From CALKYB01 sp964510575 (GTDB lineage Bacteria; Bdellovibrionota_C; UBA2361; SZUA-149; CALKYB01): a DNA stretch of 20,039 nucleotides. Positions 1 to 7,549 of this stretch are shown here, one piece after another; within the stretch, counting starts at the first letter, position 1, and each line of letters opens with the position of its first letter. Position numbers and translations under genes: made by a program. Under the pieces are notes generated by a model, which made no database searches, was not told the origin of the DNA, and saw nothing but the letters and a program-made list of their open reading frames with translations. Location of the stretch: NCBI GenBank assembly GCA_964510575.1, contig CAZECN010000042.1:1-20039 (forward strand), given 5' to 3'.

Positions 1-825
1 GTGATCGCCAGTGATATTATTGATGCCCTCCGACTCAAAGCTAAGATCAGAAACAAACAGGGTTCTTCCCTGCGAATCAGGCAAAAGTTTCAAATCAGCC
101 AGGCTCTCTTCTGTAGCACTTGGTAAGCTCTCTTTGTTTAGGAATCCTATAGACTGGGAGGAAAAAAGAGTAACTAGAAACAAAGAAAGGGATGAAAACA
201 AGGTAAAACCAAATGCTGATAAAACCCTACGACTTTCCTTCTTAACTTGAAACAAACAAAGACAAAGCAAACTAAGGCTAGAGACTATCGTTAAGCCCTG
301 AATTCCAGAAAAACTATACAGCCTAAAAGCCAAGGGAAGCGAGCATATAACAGCAACAAGTAAAGACAAGCTATAAGCAACACCTCCACCAACCGGAAAG
401 CTCAGCGAACTGACAAGAAAGAATCCAAAAATAACTGAGAACGCTGAGGCAACTGCAGGCTCTATACTAAAAAGTTTAAGACTCCAAACTATGGGCAGGA
501 GCCCAAAAATAAGTAGACAAGGCAAAGCCGCTCTGAAAAGGCGGCTTTGGTTCAAAGGAAAACACAATCTACTAAAAGATCCTAAAAGTAATCCCAAAAG
601 ATAATACGAAGATAAAGAAAGGTAAGCACCAGGCACAAATTCCTGGATCCATGAAAATAACAAAGCAAGAGAAGTGATTCCAATACTAGAGAGTATAGCC
701 TGAGGTATCCAACTAAATGACTCTCGCTTACTATTGTCTCGAAAATCTTTTCGGCTAGAACTGCTTTGAGACTCCTCCCAAGAGTCGAAGCCCTGTTCCA
801 CTTCTTTTGCTTTAGCCTGCCCCAT
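1..825 (-). CDS. Partial multi-spanning membrane protein, C-terminus beyond window
   Basis: The minus strand is open for 275 codons from an ATG at 825 to the window edge, so the 3' end is missing. GAGG lies seven bases before the ATG and supports this start. The protein begins with about 35 polar residues (MGQAKAKEVEQGFDSWEES), then has about seven hydrophobic segments separated by short polar loops, with many Ser, Leu and Phe residues. It then enters a soluble stretch (ESLADLKLLPDSQGRTLF) that runs off the edge. This could be an integral membrane domain fused to a soluble domain. Membrane-anchored aminopropyltransferase-like proteins have such a layout, but I see no diagnostic motif, so no function is assigned. 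It is divergent from the ABC exporter gene across about 390 bp. Confidence 0.7.
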   Translation of the reverse strand, partial: MGQAKAKEVEQGFDSWEESQSSSSRKDFRDNSKRESFSWIPQAILSSIGITSLALLFSWIQEFVPGAYLSLSSYYLLGLLLGSFSRLCFPLNQSRLFRAALPCLLIFGLLPIVWSLKLFSIEPAVASAFSVIFGFFLVSSLSFPVGGGVAYSLSLLVAVICSLPLAFRLYSFSGIQGLTIVSSLSLLCLCLFQVKKESRRVLSAFGFTLFSSLSLFLVTLFSSQSIGFLNKESLPSATEESLADLKLLPDSQGRTLFVSDLSFESEGINNITGDH

Positions 826-1219
826 TGCTCAACCTCACAGCTAGCGACTGCTTAACAACAGTCATTTTAGTTCCCACTAGATAAAACATTACAACACCTA
901 AAAGGTATGGATCTTGCATAATTCTATACGGCCCTTTTTGGTGTTGGAGATTACGTATTAGGCACCAAAATGTCACCGTCTGCGAGTTCAAAGGGTTGCA
1001 GGAAAAAGAGGCATTAGGGGCCTTAGCCAGGAATTGGAGCAAGGATACCAAATGTATAGCCTTCTCCATCCTGGCTTTTCTTTTAGAATTAGACCAATTT
1101 CCAAGGCATTATCACCATAAAAGCCGAAATAGTCACCCTATTGGCTCCCAGCCTATTTTTCTGGTCAATTTACTGCTAAACTCCCAGTGGAAATTTAAGC
1201 CCATCCAATTAGTCAGTTC
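826..1219. promoter_or_regulatory. Divergent intergenic region with an inverted repeat
   Basis: This 394-bp gap separates two divergent genes and should hold both promoters, but I find no convincing -35/-10 pair. It contains an 8-bp perfect inverted repeat, TTTTGGTG (936-943) and CACCAAAA (963-970), with a 19-base spacer. The right arm is part of the 10-mer GGCACCAAAA (961-970), which recurs in the aspS leader. No tRNA or known RNA is apparent. A minus-strand reading frame through it (1069 to 812) has no family resemblance. Confidence 0.4.
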
Positions 1220-3013
1220 ATGTTCGGACGTAAAAAAGAAAAATCGAGCCAAGTGGGCCCAAAGCCCTCTCTAAAAAAACTTGGGCCTAGAATACTTCAG
1301 TTCGCTAAGCCTCAGGCCCTTTTGCTGACAGGTGGGTTCATCGCTTTAATACTGGCCAGCGGAATTAATCTTCTCTTTCCCTGGCTAATAAAGGAGCTAC
1401 TTAATGGAAACACTGGTCTCTCACTGGCCAATGATCTGAAAACAATTGCTATTGCATTGGTAGGTCTCTTCTTTATTCAGTCACTATTCTTCTATTTTCG
1501 ACATCTGATGTTTCATATTGCTGGCTACCGCGTAGTGTCAGACATAAGAAAAAAGCTGTACACATCGATGATCTCTCAGGATATCTCTTTCTTTGACCGA
1601 GAGAAAGTAGGCGATCTCCTAAGTCGCCTTTCAACAGATACTCAAGTGCTACAGAGAGCAGTTACTGTTAACTTGTCAGTTGCTGCTAGATACCTCTTTC
1701 AAGTTGTTGGTGGAGTGATCTTAATGATGACAATCTCCCCTTCTCTTTCTTTAAGCATTTTGGCGGTTATTCCAGTTATGATTGTTGCTGGCGCCGTCTG
1801 GGGCAAAAAGCTCAGGAAAATATCAAAAAATATGCTCGAAAAAACGGGGGAAGCTTCGACAGCTGCAGAGGAAAGTCTAGGTTCAGTAAAAACGGTTCGC
1901 TCATTCACCGGTGAAAATCGAGAGGTACAACGCTACGCAGATGCAGTAGATGAGGCCTTAAGTTTAGGAGTGGCACGTTCGAAATTCGGAGCAATGTTCA
2001 GCTCCACAATGGTCTTTCTAATGCATAGCACAATAGCTGTTATTCTTTGCATAGGGATTCAGCGGGTTGTTTCTGGAACAATGAGCGAAGGTGATTTGAC
2101 GGCTTTTGTTCTCTACGCTGGTATTGTTTCAGTATCCTTCGTTTTTCTCATAGGAGTCTGGGATGATTTTATGTCAGCCTTAGGAGCTGGTGATAGAATT
2201 TTCGCGGTACTTGACCAAGTAGCCTCTGTAACGACTGCACAAAATGCGGTTGAGATTCCAAACACCGCTTCGCAGACCTCCCCTGCCCTAGTAGAATTTC
2301 AAAATGTAAACTTTAACTACCCTTCTAGGCCTGAGCTTGGTGTCCTGGAAGATCTTTCCTTTCAGATTAAACAGGGAGAAACATTAGCGCTGGTTGGGCC
2401 AAGCGGAGCTGGAAAGTCGACTATTGCTTCACTGATTCCCAGATTCTATGACCCTATTAAAGGCTCGGTCTTTTACAAAGGTCTAAATCTAAAAGAACTT
2501 TCAACTTGCGAGCTAAGACAAGAGATCGCAGTTGTTGAACAGAACCCACAAGTCTTTTCTGTTTCGATTAAAGATAATATTCTCTACGGAAACCCTGAAG
2601 CTTCAGACGCCGAACTGATCAAAGCTATCAAGTCTGCCAACTTAGAAGAGTTCATCGATCAACTACCCGAGGGAGTTGATACACTAGTCGGCAATAGAGG
2701 GATTCGACTCAGCGGCGGAGAAAAACAAAGACTAGCTATCGCTAGGGCCATTATTAAAGATGCCTCGCTTTTAATTCTAGACGAAGCTACCAGTTCGCTT
2801 GACAGTGTTAACGAGCATTTAGTGCAACAAGCTCTAGAGACGCTAATGACAGGAAAGACTTGTTTGATAATAGCGCATAGGTTGAGCACAGTTCAGCATG
2901 CTGACAAAGTTATTGTTCTTAGAAACGGGCAAGTCGTAGAGTCTGGAACCCATAGTTCGTTATTAGCCGAAGACGGCCTTTATAAAAATTTAGTTAATCA
3001 CCAGCTTCTCTAA
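1220..3013 (+). CDS. ABC exporter half-transporter, MsbA-like
   Basis: This 597-residue protein is a typical type I (MsbA/multidrug-like) exporter half-transporter, with an N-terminal six-helix domain (about residues 30-320) and a C-terminal ATPase domain (about 355-597). Visible motifs are Walker A GPSGAGKST (393-401), a Q-loop in VVEQNPQVF, signature LSGGEKQR (497-504), Walker B LLILDEATSSLD with D521 and E522, and the H-loop histidine H553 in IAHRLSTV. It should act as an inner-membrane homodimer. The substrate cannot be read from sequence: lipid A-core, other lipids, peptides or drugs are all possible. ATG 1220 is the only standard start after an in-frame stop at 1196-1198, but it has no clear Shine-Dalgarno sequence. 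queC follows after two bases, so the genes are probably co-transcribed. Confidence 0.93.
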   Translation: MFGRKKEKSSQVGPKPSLKKLGPRILQFAKPQALLLTGGFIALILASGINLLFPWLIKELLNGNTGLSLANDLKTIAIALVGLFFIQSLFFYFRHLMFHIAGYRVVSDIRKKLYTSMISQDISFFDREKVGDLLSRLSTDTQVLQRAVTVNLSVAARYLFQVVGGVILMMTISPSLSLSILAVIPVMIVAGAVWGKKLRKISKNMLEKTGEASTAAEESLGSVKTVRSFTGENREVQRYADAVDEALSLGVARSKFGAMFSSTMVFLMHSTIAVILCIGIQRVVSGTMSEGDLTAFVLYAGIVSVSFVFLIGVWDDFMSALGAGDRIFAVLDQVASVTTAQNAVEIPNTASQTSPALVEFQNVNFNYPSRPELGVLEDLSFQIKQGETLALVGPSGAGKSTIASLIPRFYDPIKGSVFYKGLNLKELSTCELRQEIAVVEQNPQVFSVSIKDNILYGNPEASDAELIKAIKSANLEEFIDQLPEGVDTLVGNRGIRLSGGEKQRLAIARAIIKDASLLILDEATSSLDSVNEHLVQQALETLMTGKTCLIIAHRLSTVQHADKVIVLRNGQVVESGTHSSLLAEDGLYKNLVNHQLL

Positions 3014-3015
3014 AG

Positions 3016-3726
3016 ATGGTCACTTGCCCGGTCATTAAGCCTAAGCTCTCCCCCCAATCAGCCTTAGTAGTCCTATCAGGCGGAATGGATTCAGGTGTGC
3101 TGCTAGCTTTGCTGCAAAGCCAAAACATTCAAACAAGTGCTATTAGTTTTTTCTATGGCTCCAAGCATGGAAAAAAGGAACTAGAATCAGCTACCGCCCT
3201 TGCAAAACACTACCAAATTGAACACCAATCTGTTGACATTGAATCGATTAGCTCTGCCCTAAAATCTAGCCTTCTAAAAAACGGTGAGCAGATTCCATTG
3301 GGTAGCTATGACGAAACTAATATGGCCAGCACCATTGTTCCGTTTCGCAATGGAATATTTGCATCAATAGCTGCAGGCGTTGCCGAGTCCACCGGCAAAA
3401 AGAATATCTACTTAGGCACCCATGGAGGAGATCACAGAGTATATCCCGATTGTCGACCAGAATTTAACCGCTCAATGGCAGATGCTATAGCTTTTGGTAG
3501 TGACTCCAAGGTTAAATTTCATGCTCCTTTTGAAAGTTTAAATAAAGCTGAAATCGCTTCTTTAGGGTTGGAGCTTGGCTTTCCTTTTGAAAAGAGCTGG
3601 ACTTGCTACCAAGGTGGCGAGCTACATTGCGGTAAATGCGCAGCGTGTATAGAGAGAAGAACCGCTCTCGGCGATAAAGATCCGACAAACTATGAAGTTG
3701 ATCAGCGTCTTTATGGAAATCTTTAG
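3016..3726 (+). CDS. queC: 7-cyano-7-deazaguanine synthase QueC
   Basis: QueC uses ATP and ammonia to turn 7-carboxy-7-deazaguanine into preQ0 in the pathway to queuosine-modified tRNA. The 236 residues match the usual family length. The N-type ATP pyrophosphatase loop is SGGMDS (21-26). The C-terminal zinc site is visible as C197, C205, C208 and C211 in the segment TCYQGGELHCGKCAACIERR. The gene starts two bases after the ABC exporter stop and ends three bases before queF, so translational coupling in one operon is likely. queF encodes the next enzyme in the same pathway, which supports the assignment. Confidence 0.96.
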   Translation: MVTCPVIKPKLSPQSALVVLSGGMDSGVLLALLQSQNIQTSAISFFYGSKHGKKELESATALAKHYQIEHQSVDIESISSALKSSLLKNGEQIPLGSYDETNMASTIVPFRNGIFASIAAGVAESTGKKNIYLGTHGGDHRVYPDCRPEFNRSMADAIAFGSDSKVKFHAPFESLNKAEIASLGLELGFPFEKSWTCYQGGELHCGKCAACIERRTALGDKDPTNYEVDQRLYGNL

Positions 3727-3729
3727 CGT

Positions 3730-4530
3730 ATGAATAGCCAAGCAATCCCCTTAGGTAAAGATTTAGATTACCCTCAAGTTCTGGATAGAGAACTTCTAAA
3801 AGCTGTACCCAGAGACAGCTACCGTGAACTCATTCCTGATTCGCTCTCATCTTTTGAAGGGGCCGATGTTTGGAATTGTTACGAGATCAACTGCCTAGAT
3901 AAAAATGGAATACCTAGAACTTTCTGGCTTGAGTTTTCTCTTCCTCAAAACACCCCAGCTATCCCGGAATCAAAAAGCCTGAAACTATATCTGGGCTCAA
4001 TGTTTGGCCATAAATTTCAATCCAAGGCCGAGCTAGTTCAAGAAATAGAATCCTCTATTGAAAAAGTTTGTGGAGGAAAGCCTGATTATATAAATTTAAT
4101 CGAACCCTCGAATTGGAGCTCCTTGCTTCAATCTGATCGTAATACAACCAGTATAGATTCCCTAGTCAGCTCCGATTCCAAAGAAATAAACTGTAGCCCA
4201 GAAAAAGTCTCTGAAATTCTGACCTATCACTCTTTTCGGGCAGTTTGCCCGGTAACTAGCCAGCCTGATTTCGCCTCAGTGGTAGTTAGCTACAGCGGAA
4301 CCAAAATCTCCCCTAACTCTCTAGCCTCTTATTTCTTCTCGCAAAGACTGAACTCCGGCTTTCACGAATACTGGAGCGAGAAAATCTTCAATGATATCTC
4401 AAAGGCTGGCGAATTCGGCTCTCTAAAAGTTCAACTCTTCTTTGCTAGAAGAGGTGGAATTGCAATCAATCCTTACCGCCAAACCCCTGGTTTTTATCTC
4501 TCAATTCCATCGCCAACCTTCAATAGATAA
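3730..4530 (+). CDS. queF: NADPH-dependent 7-cyano-7-deazaguanine reductase QueF (long, type II)
   Basis: QueF reduces the nitrile of preQ0 to the amine preQ1 with NADPH, a step unique to this family. The 266 residues correspond to the long, two-domain (tandem T-fold) form, as in E. coli. Recognisable segments are ESKSLKLYLGSM (substrate and NADPH region) near residue 80, the catalytic cysteine C173 in CPVTSQPDFAS, D180 of the same segment, FHEYWSEKIFND, and the C-terminal RRGGIAINPYR. The gene follows queC by three bases. A 9-bp hairpin overlaps its stop codon. Both preQ0-to-preQ1 enzymes are therefore adjacent; queD, queE, tgt and queA are not in the window. Confidence 0.96.
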   Translation: MNSQAIPLGKDLDYPQVLDRELLKAVPRDSYRELIPDSLSSFEGADVWNCYEINCLDKNGIPRTFWLEFSLPQNTPAIPESKSLKLYLGSMFGHKFQSKAELVQEIESSIEKVCGGKPDYINLIEPSNWSSLLQSDRNTTSIDSLVSSDSKEINCSPEKVSEILTYHSFRAVCPVTSQPDFASVVVSYSGTKISPNSLASYFFSQRLNSGFHEYWSEKIFNDISKAGEFGSLKVQLFFARRGGIAINPYRQTPGFYLSIPSPTFNR

Positions 4531-4547
4531 ATTTAGAGAATTTATCT
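4525..4547 (+). terminator. Hairpin at the queF stop codon, possible weak terminator
   Basis: AGATAAATT (4525-4533) and AATTTATCT (4539-4547) form a perfect 9-bp, AT-rich stem with loop TAGAG, spanning the TAA stop at 4528-4530. There is no T-tract after it, so it is at best a weak terminator or an RNA-processing and stability element separating the queuosine genes from the pilus-like genes. Confidence 0.35.
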
Positions 4548-4556
4548 TAGCACTAC

Positions 4557-4585
4557 TTGAATAGCTTCATCTTCAGGATTATTCT
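4557..4585 (+). promoter_or_regulatory. Possible promoter for the TadG/TadE-like genes
   Basis: TTGAAT (4557-4562) and TATTCT (4580-4585) lie 17 bases apart, each matching four of six consensus positions. The pair sits just after the queF hairpin and about 35 bases before the next ATG, so a separate promoter here is plausible but unproven. Confidence 0.35.
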
Positions 4586-4619
4586 ACCAGTTCAAGCAAG
4601 GATGTAGGCTCAAAGTAGT

Positions 4620-5909
4620 ATGTTGTTTCAATTAGCTTCTAAAGTTTCAGGACCAAGCTCTCTTAAAAGCCAGAGCGGTAATATGGTCCTTTACCTACTC
4701 CTTCTGACACCAATATCTCTAACTCTTGGGCTCCTGACCGTTGATATTCTTGGCTGGCACGCTCTTGGCAGCAACCTTCAATTAAAAGCAGACCGAATTG
4801 CCTTAGCTGCAGCCCAGTTACTACCCGACACAGAGGCCGCTAGGCGATACATCGAGAACGAGCTCGGGGAATCTGAATTTGCCCAATCTCAAAACAAATA
4901 TGAGTTAGATTTAGACCCTAGTCAGGTTTCACTAAGCTTGGATGTTAAATTGAAAACAGTTTTACCTTTGCCAGTGCAACCAACGGGAACCTCCACCCTG
5001 TTCACTCAGAAGCGATACGCTAGAGCCCTAGTTTCCCCGGTAGAACTAGTTGTAATTGCCCAGGACGGTGAATCACTTAGACCGCAGCCCTTCAGCTTTT
5101 GGGAGCCATCAAGGGATGGTAATTATCGAATCAACAGATGCCAAGAAGGAAAATCTGACTTCGGCAATTGTCAGCAAGAATGGAAAGCTCAAAATTGCCT
5201 CAACCCTTCTTTTGGAGAACTAAAACTTGGATTGGTTAAACTAATTTCTGATATTGAAAAAACACCAACCCATCTAACCTCCATTCTCTTTTGGCCTGGA
5301 GATAATCCCAATCAAGGGTTTAGCAAATTTGACTACAGAGAGAACTCTAACACTAGTTTCTCTCAATTTTATATCCAGCCACGAAACAATTTGAGCGATC
5401 GCGACTGCCTCGATGCTGCAAAAGACAATCCAGATGTAAGAACATTTTTAAGTGCAGCAAATAATAGTCGCGAACTTTCTTTGCTGAGCCGAGTTATCAG
5501 AGAAGGTTCCACACCCGACCAACAAGAGGATTTAGAGCAAATTATAAATACGGCTATTTGTCAGTTTTCAGGAGTATGCCAAACCTCCCATCAACCGCTA
5601 AACACAAACCCCAAAAACTTGCTCAAGCAAAAGGTTCTTTTAGTATTGACGGACAATATACCCATATCTCCAAATAGCTTGGTCAATGTTTTTGATTTAC
5701 TAGAGAAAGTTAGGGTAAGGCCGGTTTTCTTAGCATGGTCTCATCCTGCCATTGAGCCGGAAGGTAAAGCCTTGCTGCAAAATAAGATTGAATTTATACG
5801 CCAGTTGAATCCAAATGCTGGCTTCTTGGCAAACTCAAGCCAAGAACTACGTAATATATTAGATAGGGTGATCTATTCAGACATTCAAGAGGTGACACTT
5901 GGTCGCTAG
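4620..5909 (+). CDS. TadG-like pilus-associated protein with degenerate VWA-like domain
   Basis: The 429-residue protein starts with a short polar stretch ending SQSGNM, then one transmembrane segment (about 22-45) followed by LQLKADRIALAAAQLLPD. This is the N-terminal layout of TadG-type proteins, which precede a periplasmic domain. The rest looks like a von Willebrand A-type fold: an early beta-strand VELVVIAQDGESL, and a late strand KVLLVLTDNIP followed by a helix. The metal-site motif DxSxS is not intact (QDGESL instead), so metal binding is doubtful. Several cysteines (in CQEGKSDFGNCQQEW and AQNCLN) could form disulfides outside the cytoplasm. Its last 11 bases overlap the TadE-like gene. 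No Tad ATPase, secretin or prepilin peptidase is in the window. The family call is moderate; the exact function is unknown. Confidence 0.65.
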   Translation: MLFQLASKVSGPSSLKSQSGNMVLYLLLLTPISLTLGLLTVDILGWHALGSNLQLKADRIALAAAQLLPDTEAARRYIENELGESEFAQSQNKYELDLDPSQVSLSLDVKLKTVLPLPVQPTGTSTLFTQKRYARALVSPVELVVIAQDGESLRPQPFSFWEPSRDGNYRINRCQEGKSDFGNCQQEWKAQNCLNPSFGELKLGLVKLISDIEKTPTHLTSILFWPGDNPNQGFSKFDYRENSNTSFSQFYIQPRNNLSDRDCLDAAKDNPDVRTFLSAANNSRELSLLSRVIREGSTPDQQEDLEQIINTAICQFSGVCQTSHQPLNTNPKNLLKQKVLLVLTDNIPISPNSLVNVFDLLEKVRVRPVFLAWSHPAIEPEGKALLQNKIEFIRQLNPNAGFLANSSQELRNILDRVIYSDIQEVTLGR

Positions 5910-6498
5910 AATTAAATCCAATGAATTTGCTACCAGCATTTGTCCGACTAAAGGTGCTTGCCCAGAATCTGGAACGGGACTTCTTGAGATGGTTCTATTC
6001 ATTCCGTTAGGCCTCACTTTGTTATTTCTATTCTTTGATTGTGCCGCCAGATTTTACCAAACTAGTGTCACCAATGATCTATTGCGTAGAACCTTAAGCG
6101 ACGCTGCTCAAAACAAAGTATTAGAAAGAGATATCTCAGGAAACGAAATTCACCAGCAAGAAAGACTCCAACTTTTTGTAGGAGATCTAGCAGAACAATT
6201 ATCCCAGGATCTAAGTTCAACTATTGAGAAAATGCCAGGTCTCCAGACCTCACCATACGGAATACGAGTAGAACTAATAGGCAACAGAAACAGTAGAGCG
6301 CCAGGACTACTAGCAAGTGCCGAATTAGGAACTCCCCTCTCGACTTCAAAAATCCAACCGAGTTCCCTTTTGAGGAACTCTGAGCCACTTAGCTTGCTAG
6401 CAAGGATTAAGGCTCCAACAAAGGGAATTCTCCCTCAAAACCCCCTAAATGATGCTTATTTTCAGATAGATACTTCTTGGACTATAGGTCTCGAATAA
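5899..6498 (+). CDS. TadE-like pseudopilin
   Basis: The 199-residue protein has a 24-residue leader with two cysteines, then GTGLLEMVLFIPLGLTLLF. This hydrophobic helix carries a glutamate (E30) near its start, as in TadE-like pseudopilins. The remainder is a soluble, probably periplasmic domain. The start is a TTG at 5899, decided by the strong Shine-Dalgarno sequence AAGAGGTGA just upstream, an in-frame TGA at 5893-5895, and no ATG before 5989. It overlaps the TadG-like gene by 11 bases, so the two are translationally coupled and their products probably sit together in the inner membrane. Whether a real pilus is made cannot be told from this window. Confidence 0.68.
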   Translation: MVARIKSNEFATSICPTKGACPESGTGLLEMVLFIPLGLTLLFLFFDCAARFYQTSVTNDLLRRTLSDAAQNKVLERDISGNEIHQQERLQLFVGDLAEQLSQDLSSTIEKMPGLQTSPYGIRVELIGNRNSRAPGLLASAELGTPLSTSKIQPSSLLRNSEPLSLLARIKAPTKGILPQNPLNDAYFQIDTSWTIGLE

Positions 6499-6519
6499 GA
6501 GGTTAAAACGCGCTATAAT
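6491..6519 (+). promoter_or_regulatory. Promoter with perfect -10, upstream of first Cys-rich small gene
   Basis: A perfect TATAAT (6514-6519) lies just after the TadE-like stop codon, with a weak -35 TCGAAT (6491-6496) at 17-base spacing. The predicted start near 6526 would give a leader of about 30 bases for the 67-residue protein gene at 6557. Confidence 0.5.
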
Positions 6520-6556
6520 GGAGTATTAAGCAAAGAAAGACCTAAATAGTAGAGCA

Positions 6557-6760
6557 ATGGGTAAATTAACAGTCGATAACGAAGGTCAAAGAAGATACTG
6601 CCAGTGTCGTTCTCTCTTCACTCGTACACTTTGTCGTTTTTCACCCAGAAAAAAATGCCAAATAGAAAAAAGCTGGGATAGTATCAGTTCAGGTGGTAAG
6701 AGTTCCCTAGGCAACCCTGCCTTTAGACCAGAAAAAGCCGGCAATAAATTTTGGGACTGA
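6557..6760 (+). CDS. Small four-cysteine protein, copy A (unrecognised family)
   Basis: This 67-residue basic protein has cysteines at 15, 17, 26 and 34 (C-x-C-x8-C-x7-C), followed by E37, W40, D41 and S44. Exactly the same spacing occurs in the 67-residue protein at 7339, and the two align without gaps over about 50 residues. That is the main reason to call both real genes. The four cysteines suggest a zinc- or metal-binding mini-domain; this is inference, and I do not recognise the family. Further support comes from a TATAAT about 40 bases upstream and from the 10-base stop/start overlap with the following membrane-protein gene. The ribosome binding site is weak (AGAG close to the ATG). Function unknown. 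Confidence 0.6.
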   Translation: MGKLTVDNEGQRRYCQCRSLFTRTLCRFSPRKKCQIEKSWDSISSGGKSSLGNPAFRPEKAGNKFWD

Positions 6761-7254
6761 CAAAAAGATTTTCTTTTATATATTGGATTCTGGCTAGCGC
6801 AAGTTACTCTTTGCTACCCGCAGCCTTCACTCTACTGGATCAGCCCAGTGCTATTTTTTCAAAGCAAGGGCTAGTTATTTCAACAACAATAGTTGTCTTG
6901 TCTTTTCTTTTTAGTTTCGTAACCTCTAGTTTATTCAGTAAAGAAAGATTTACTAGAGCCGCTAGCTGCTTGAACCTAAGTGTCGTTATCCGCTCTCTGG
7001 TTTCTTTAGTTGGATTTTTTGGACTTTTGGTTGGTCGAAATATCTACCCAGGTGGACTAGCCCTGACTCTACCAGATAGCGCTACTCTAATATTTTCCCA
7101 AGGACTCTACTACCCCAGTGACGACTCAGTGCTTGGTATAGTACTCAGTTGCCTTAGTTACGGCGCGCTAATTCTCGCATCTTTAGTTGCGGTTTTTATA
7201 GTTCTCTGCCTTCTATCTTTTCTCTTCCCTAACAAGACTCGCCCCGAAAGCTGA
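6751..7254 (+). CDS. Four-helix integral membrane protein (unrecognised)
   Basis: This 167-residue, very hydrophobic protein has about four transmembrane segments (roughly residues 9-29, 40-62, 77-97 and 124-160; the last is long). A short periplasmic or cytoplasmic loop (RNIYPGGLALTLPDSATLIF) lies between the third and fourth. The apparent start is TTG 6751. An in-frame TAA at 6745-6747 blocks anything earlier, and the frame contains no ATG. It overlaps the upstream Cys-rich gene by 10 bases, so initiation may depend on translational coupling, since no Shine-Dalgarno sequence is visible. It lies between two paralogous small four-cysteine proteins, which suggests a functional module. No known family is recognised. 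Confidence 0.6.
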   Translation: MGLTKRFSFIYWILASASYSLLPAAFTLLDQPSAIFSKQGLVISTTIVVLSFLFSFVTSSLFSKERFTRAASCLNLSVVIRSLVSLVGFFGLLVGRNIYPGGLALTLPDSATLIFSQGLYYPSDDSVLGIVLSCLSYGALILASLVAVFIVLCLLSFLFPNKTRPES

Positions 7255-7338
7255 AGATACTACAGCTACCGTTTTAAGATCACATATTTTTGCTAATCAA
7301 CCACAACATAAAAGCAGTTAATTCCGCTATGGAGGGTT

Positions 7339-7542
7339 ATGAAAAGCAAAAAGAAAATTCACTTTTGCCGTTGCCAAGGCAGTTTTTCGAGACTGGCTTG
7401 CAAAATACTAAAGAAGCCAGAATGTATGCTAGAGAGGGTTTGGGACCGAGTAAGCGAAAAACCTGTCTCCTCAATCCAAGGGCAAGTCAAAGTTTACAAA
7501 AAAGCTAGTAAGAAAAGAGAAAGAGACTTTCACTACCACTAA
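7339..7542 (+). CDS. Small four-cysteine protein, copy B (unrecognised family)
   Basis: This 67-residue basic protein has cysteines at 10, 12, 21 and 29, spaced as in the copy at 6557, followed by E32, W35, D36 and S39. Shared positions with copy A also include the F and R between the second and third cysteines. The C-terminal tail is lysine- and arginine-rich (VYKKASKKRERDFHYH). GGAGGG (7331-7336) lies just before the ATG and strongly supports translation. The gene ends seven bases from the convergent ftsK stop. Another frame across the same bases, starting at 7290, lacks these features and was discarded. Function unknown; metal binding is inferred from the cysteines only. Confidence 0.65.
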   Translation: MKSKKKIHFCRCQGSFSRLACKILKKPECMLERVWDRVSEKPVSSIQGQVKVYKKASKKRERDFHYH

Positions 7543-7549
7543 ATTGGGA

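Noticed and set aside
11..250. Plus-strand open frame of 79 codons
   Set aside because: It is antisense to the membrane protein on the minus strand, which is open through the whole region and has the expected hydrophobic pattern and a ribosome site.
930..990. tRNA gene
   Set aside because: The GTTCAAAG-like string has no matching arms and no cloverleaf can be drawn.
996..1274. Plus-strand frame of 92 codons before the ABC exporter
   Set aside because: Its end overlaps the exporter start in another frame, it has no ribosome site and no family-like features.
7290..7508. Plus-strand frame of 72 codons
   Set aside because: It overlaps the four-cysteine copy B in another frame, whereas copy B has GGAGGG before its ATG and a matching paralog.
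6557..7542. Toxin-antitoxin system
   Set aside because: Two small genes around a membrane protein invite the idea, but the small proteins are paralogs of each other and neither resembles a known toxin or antitoxin.
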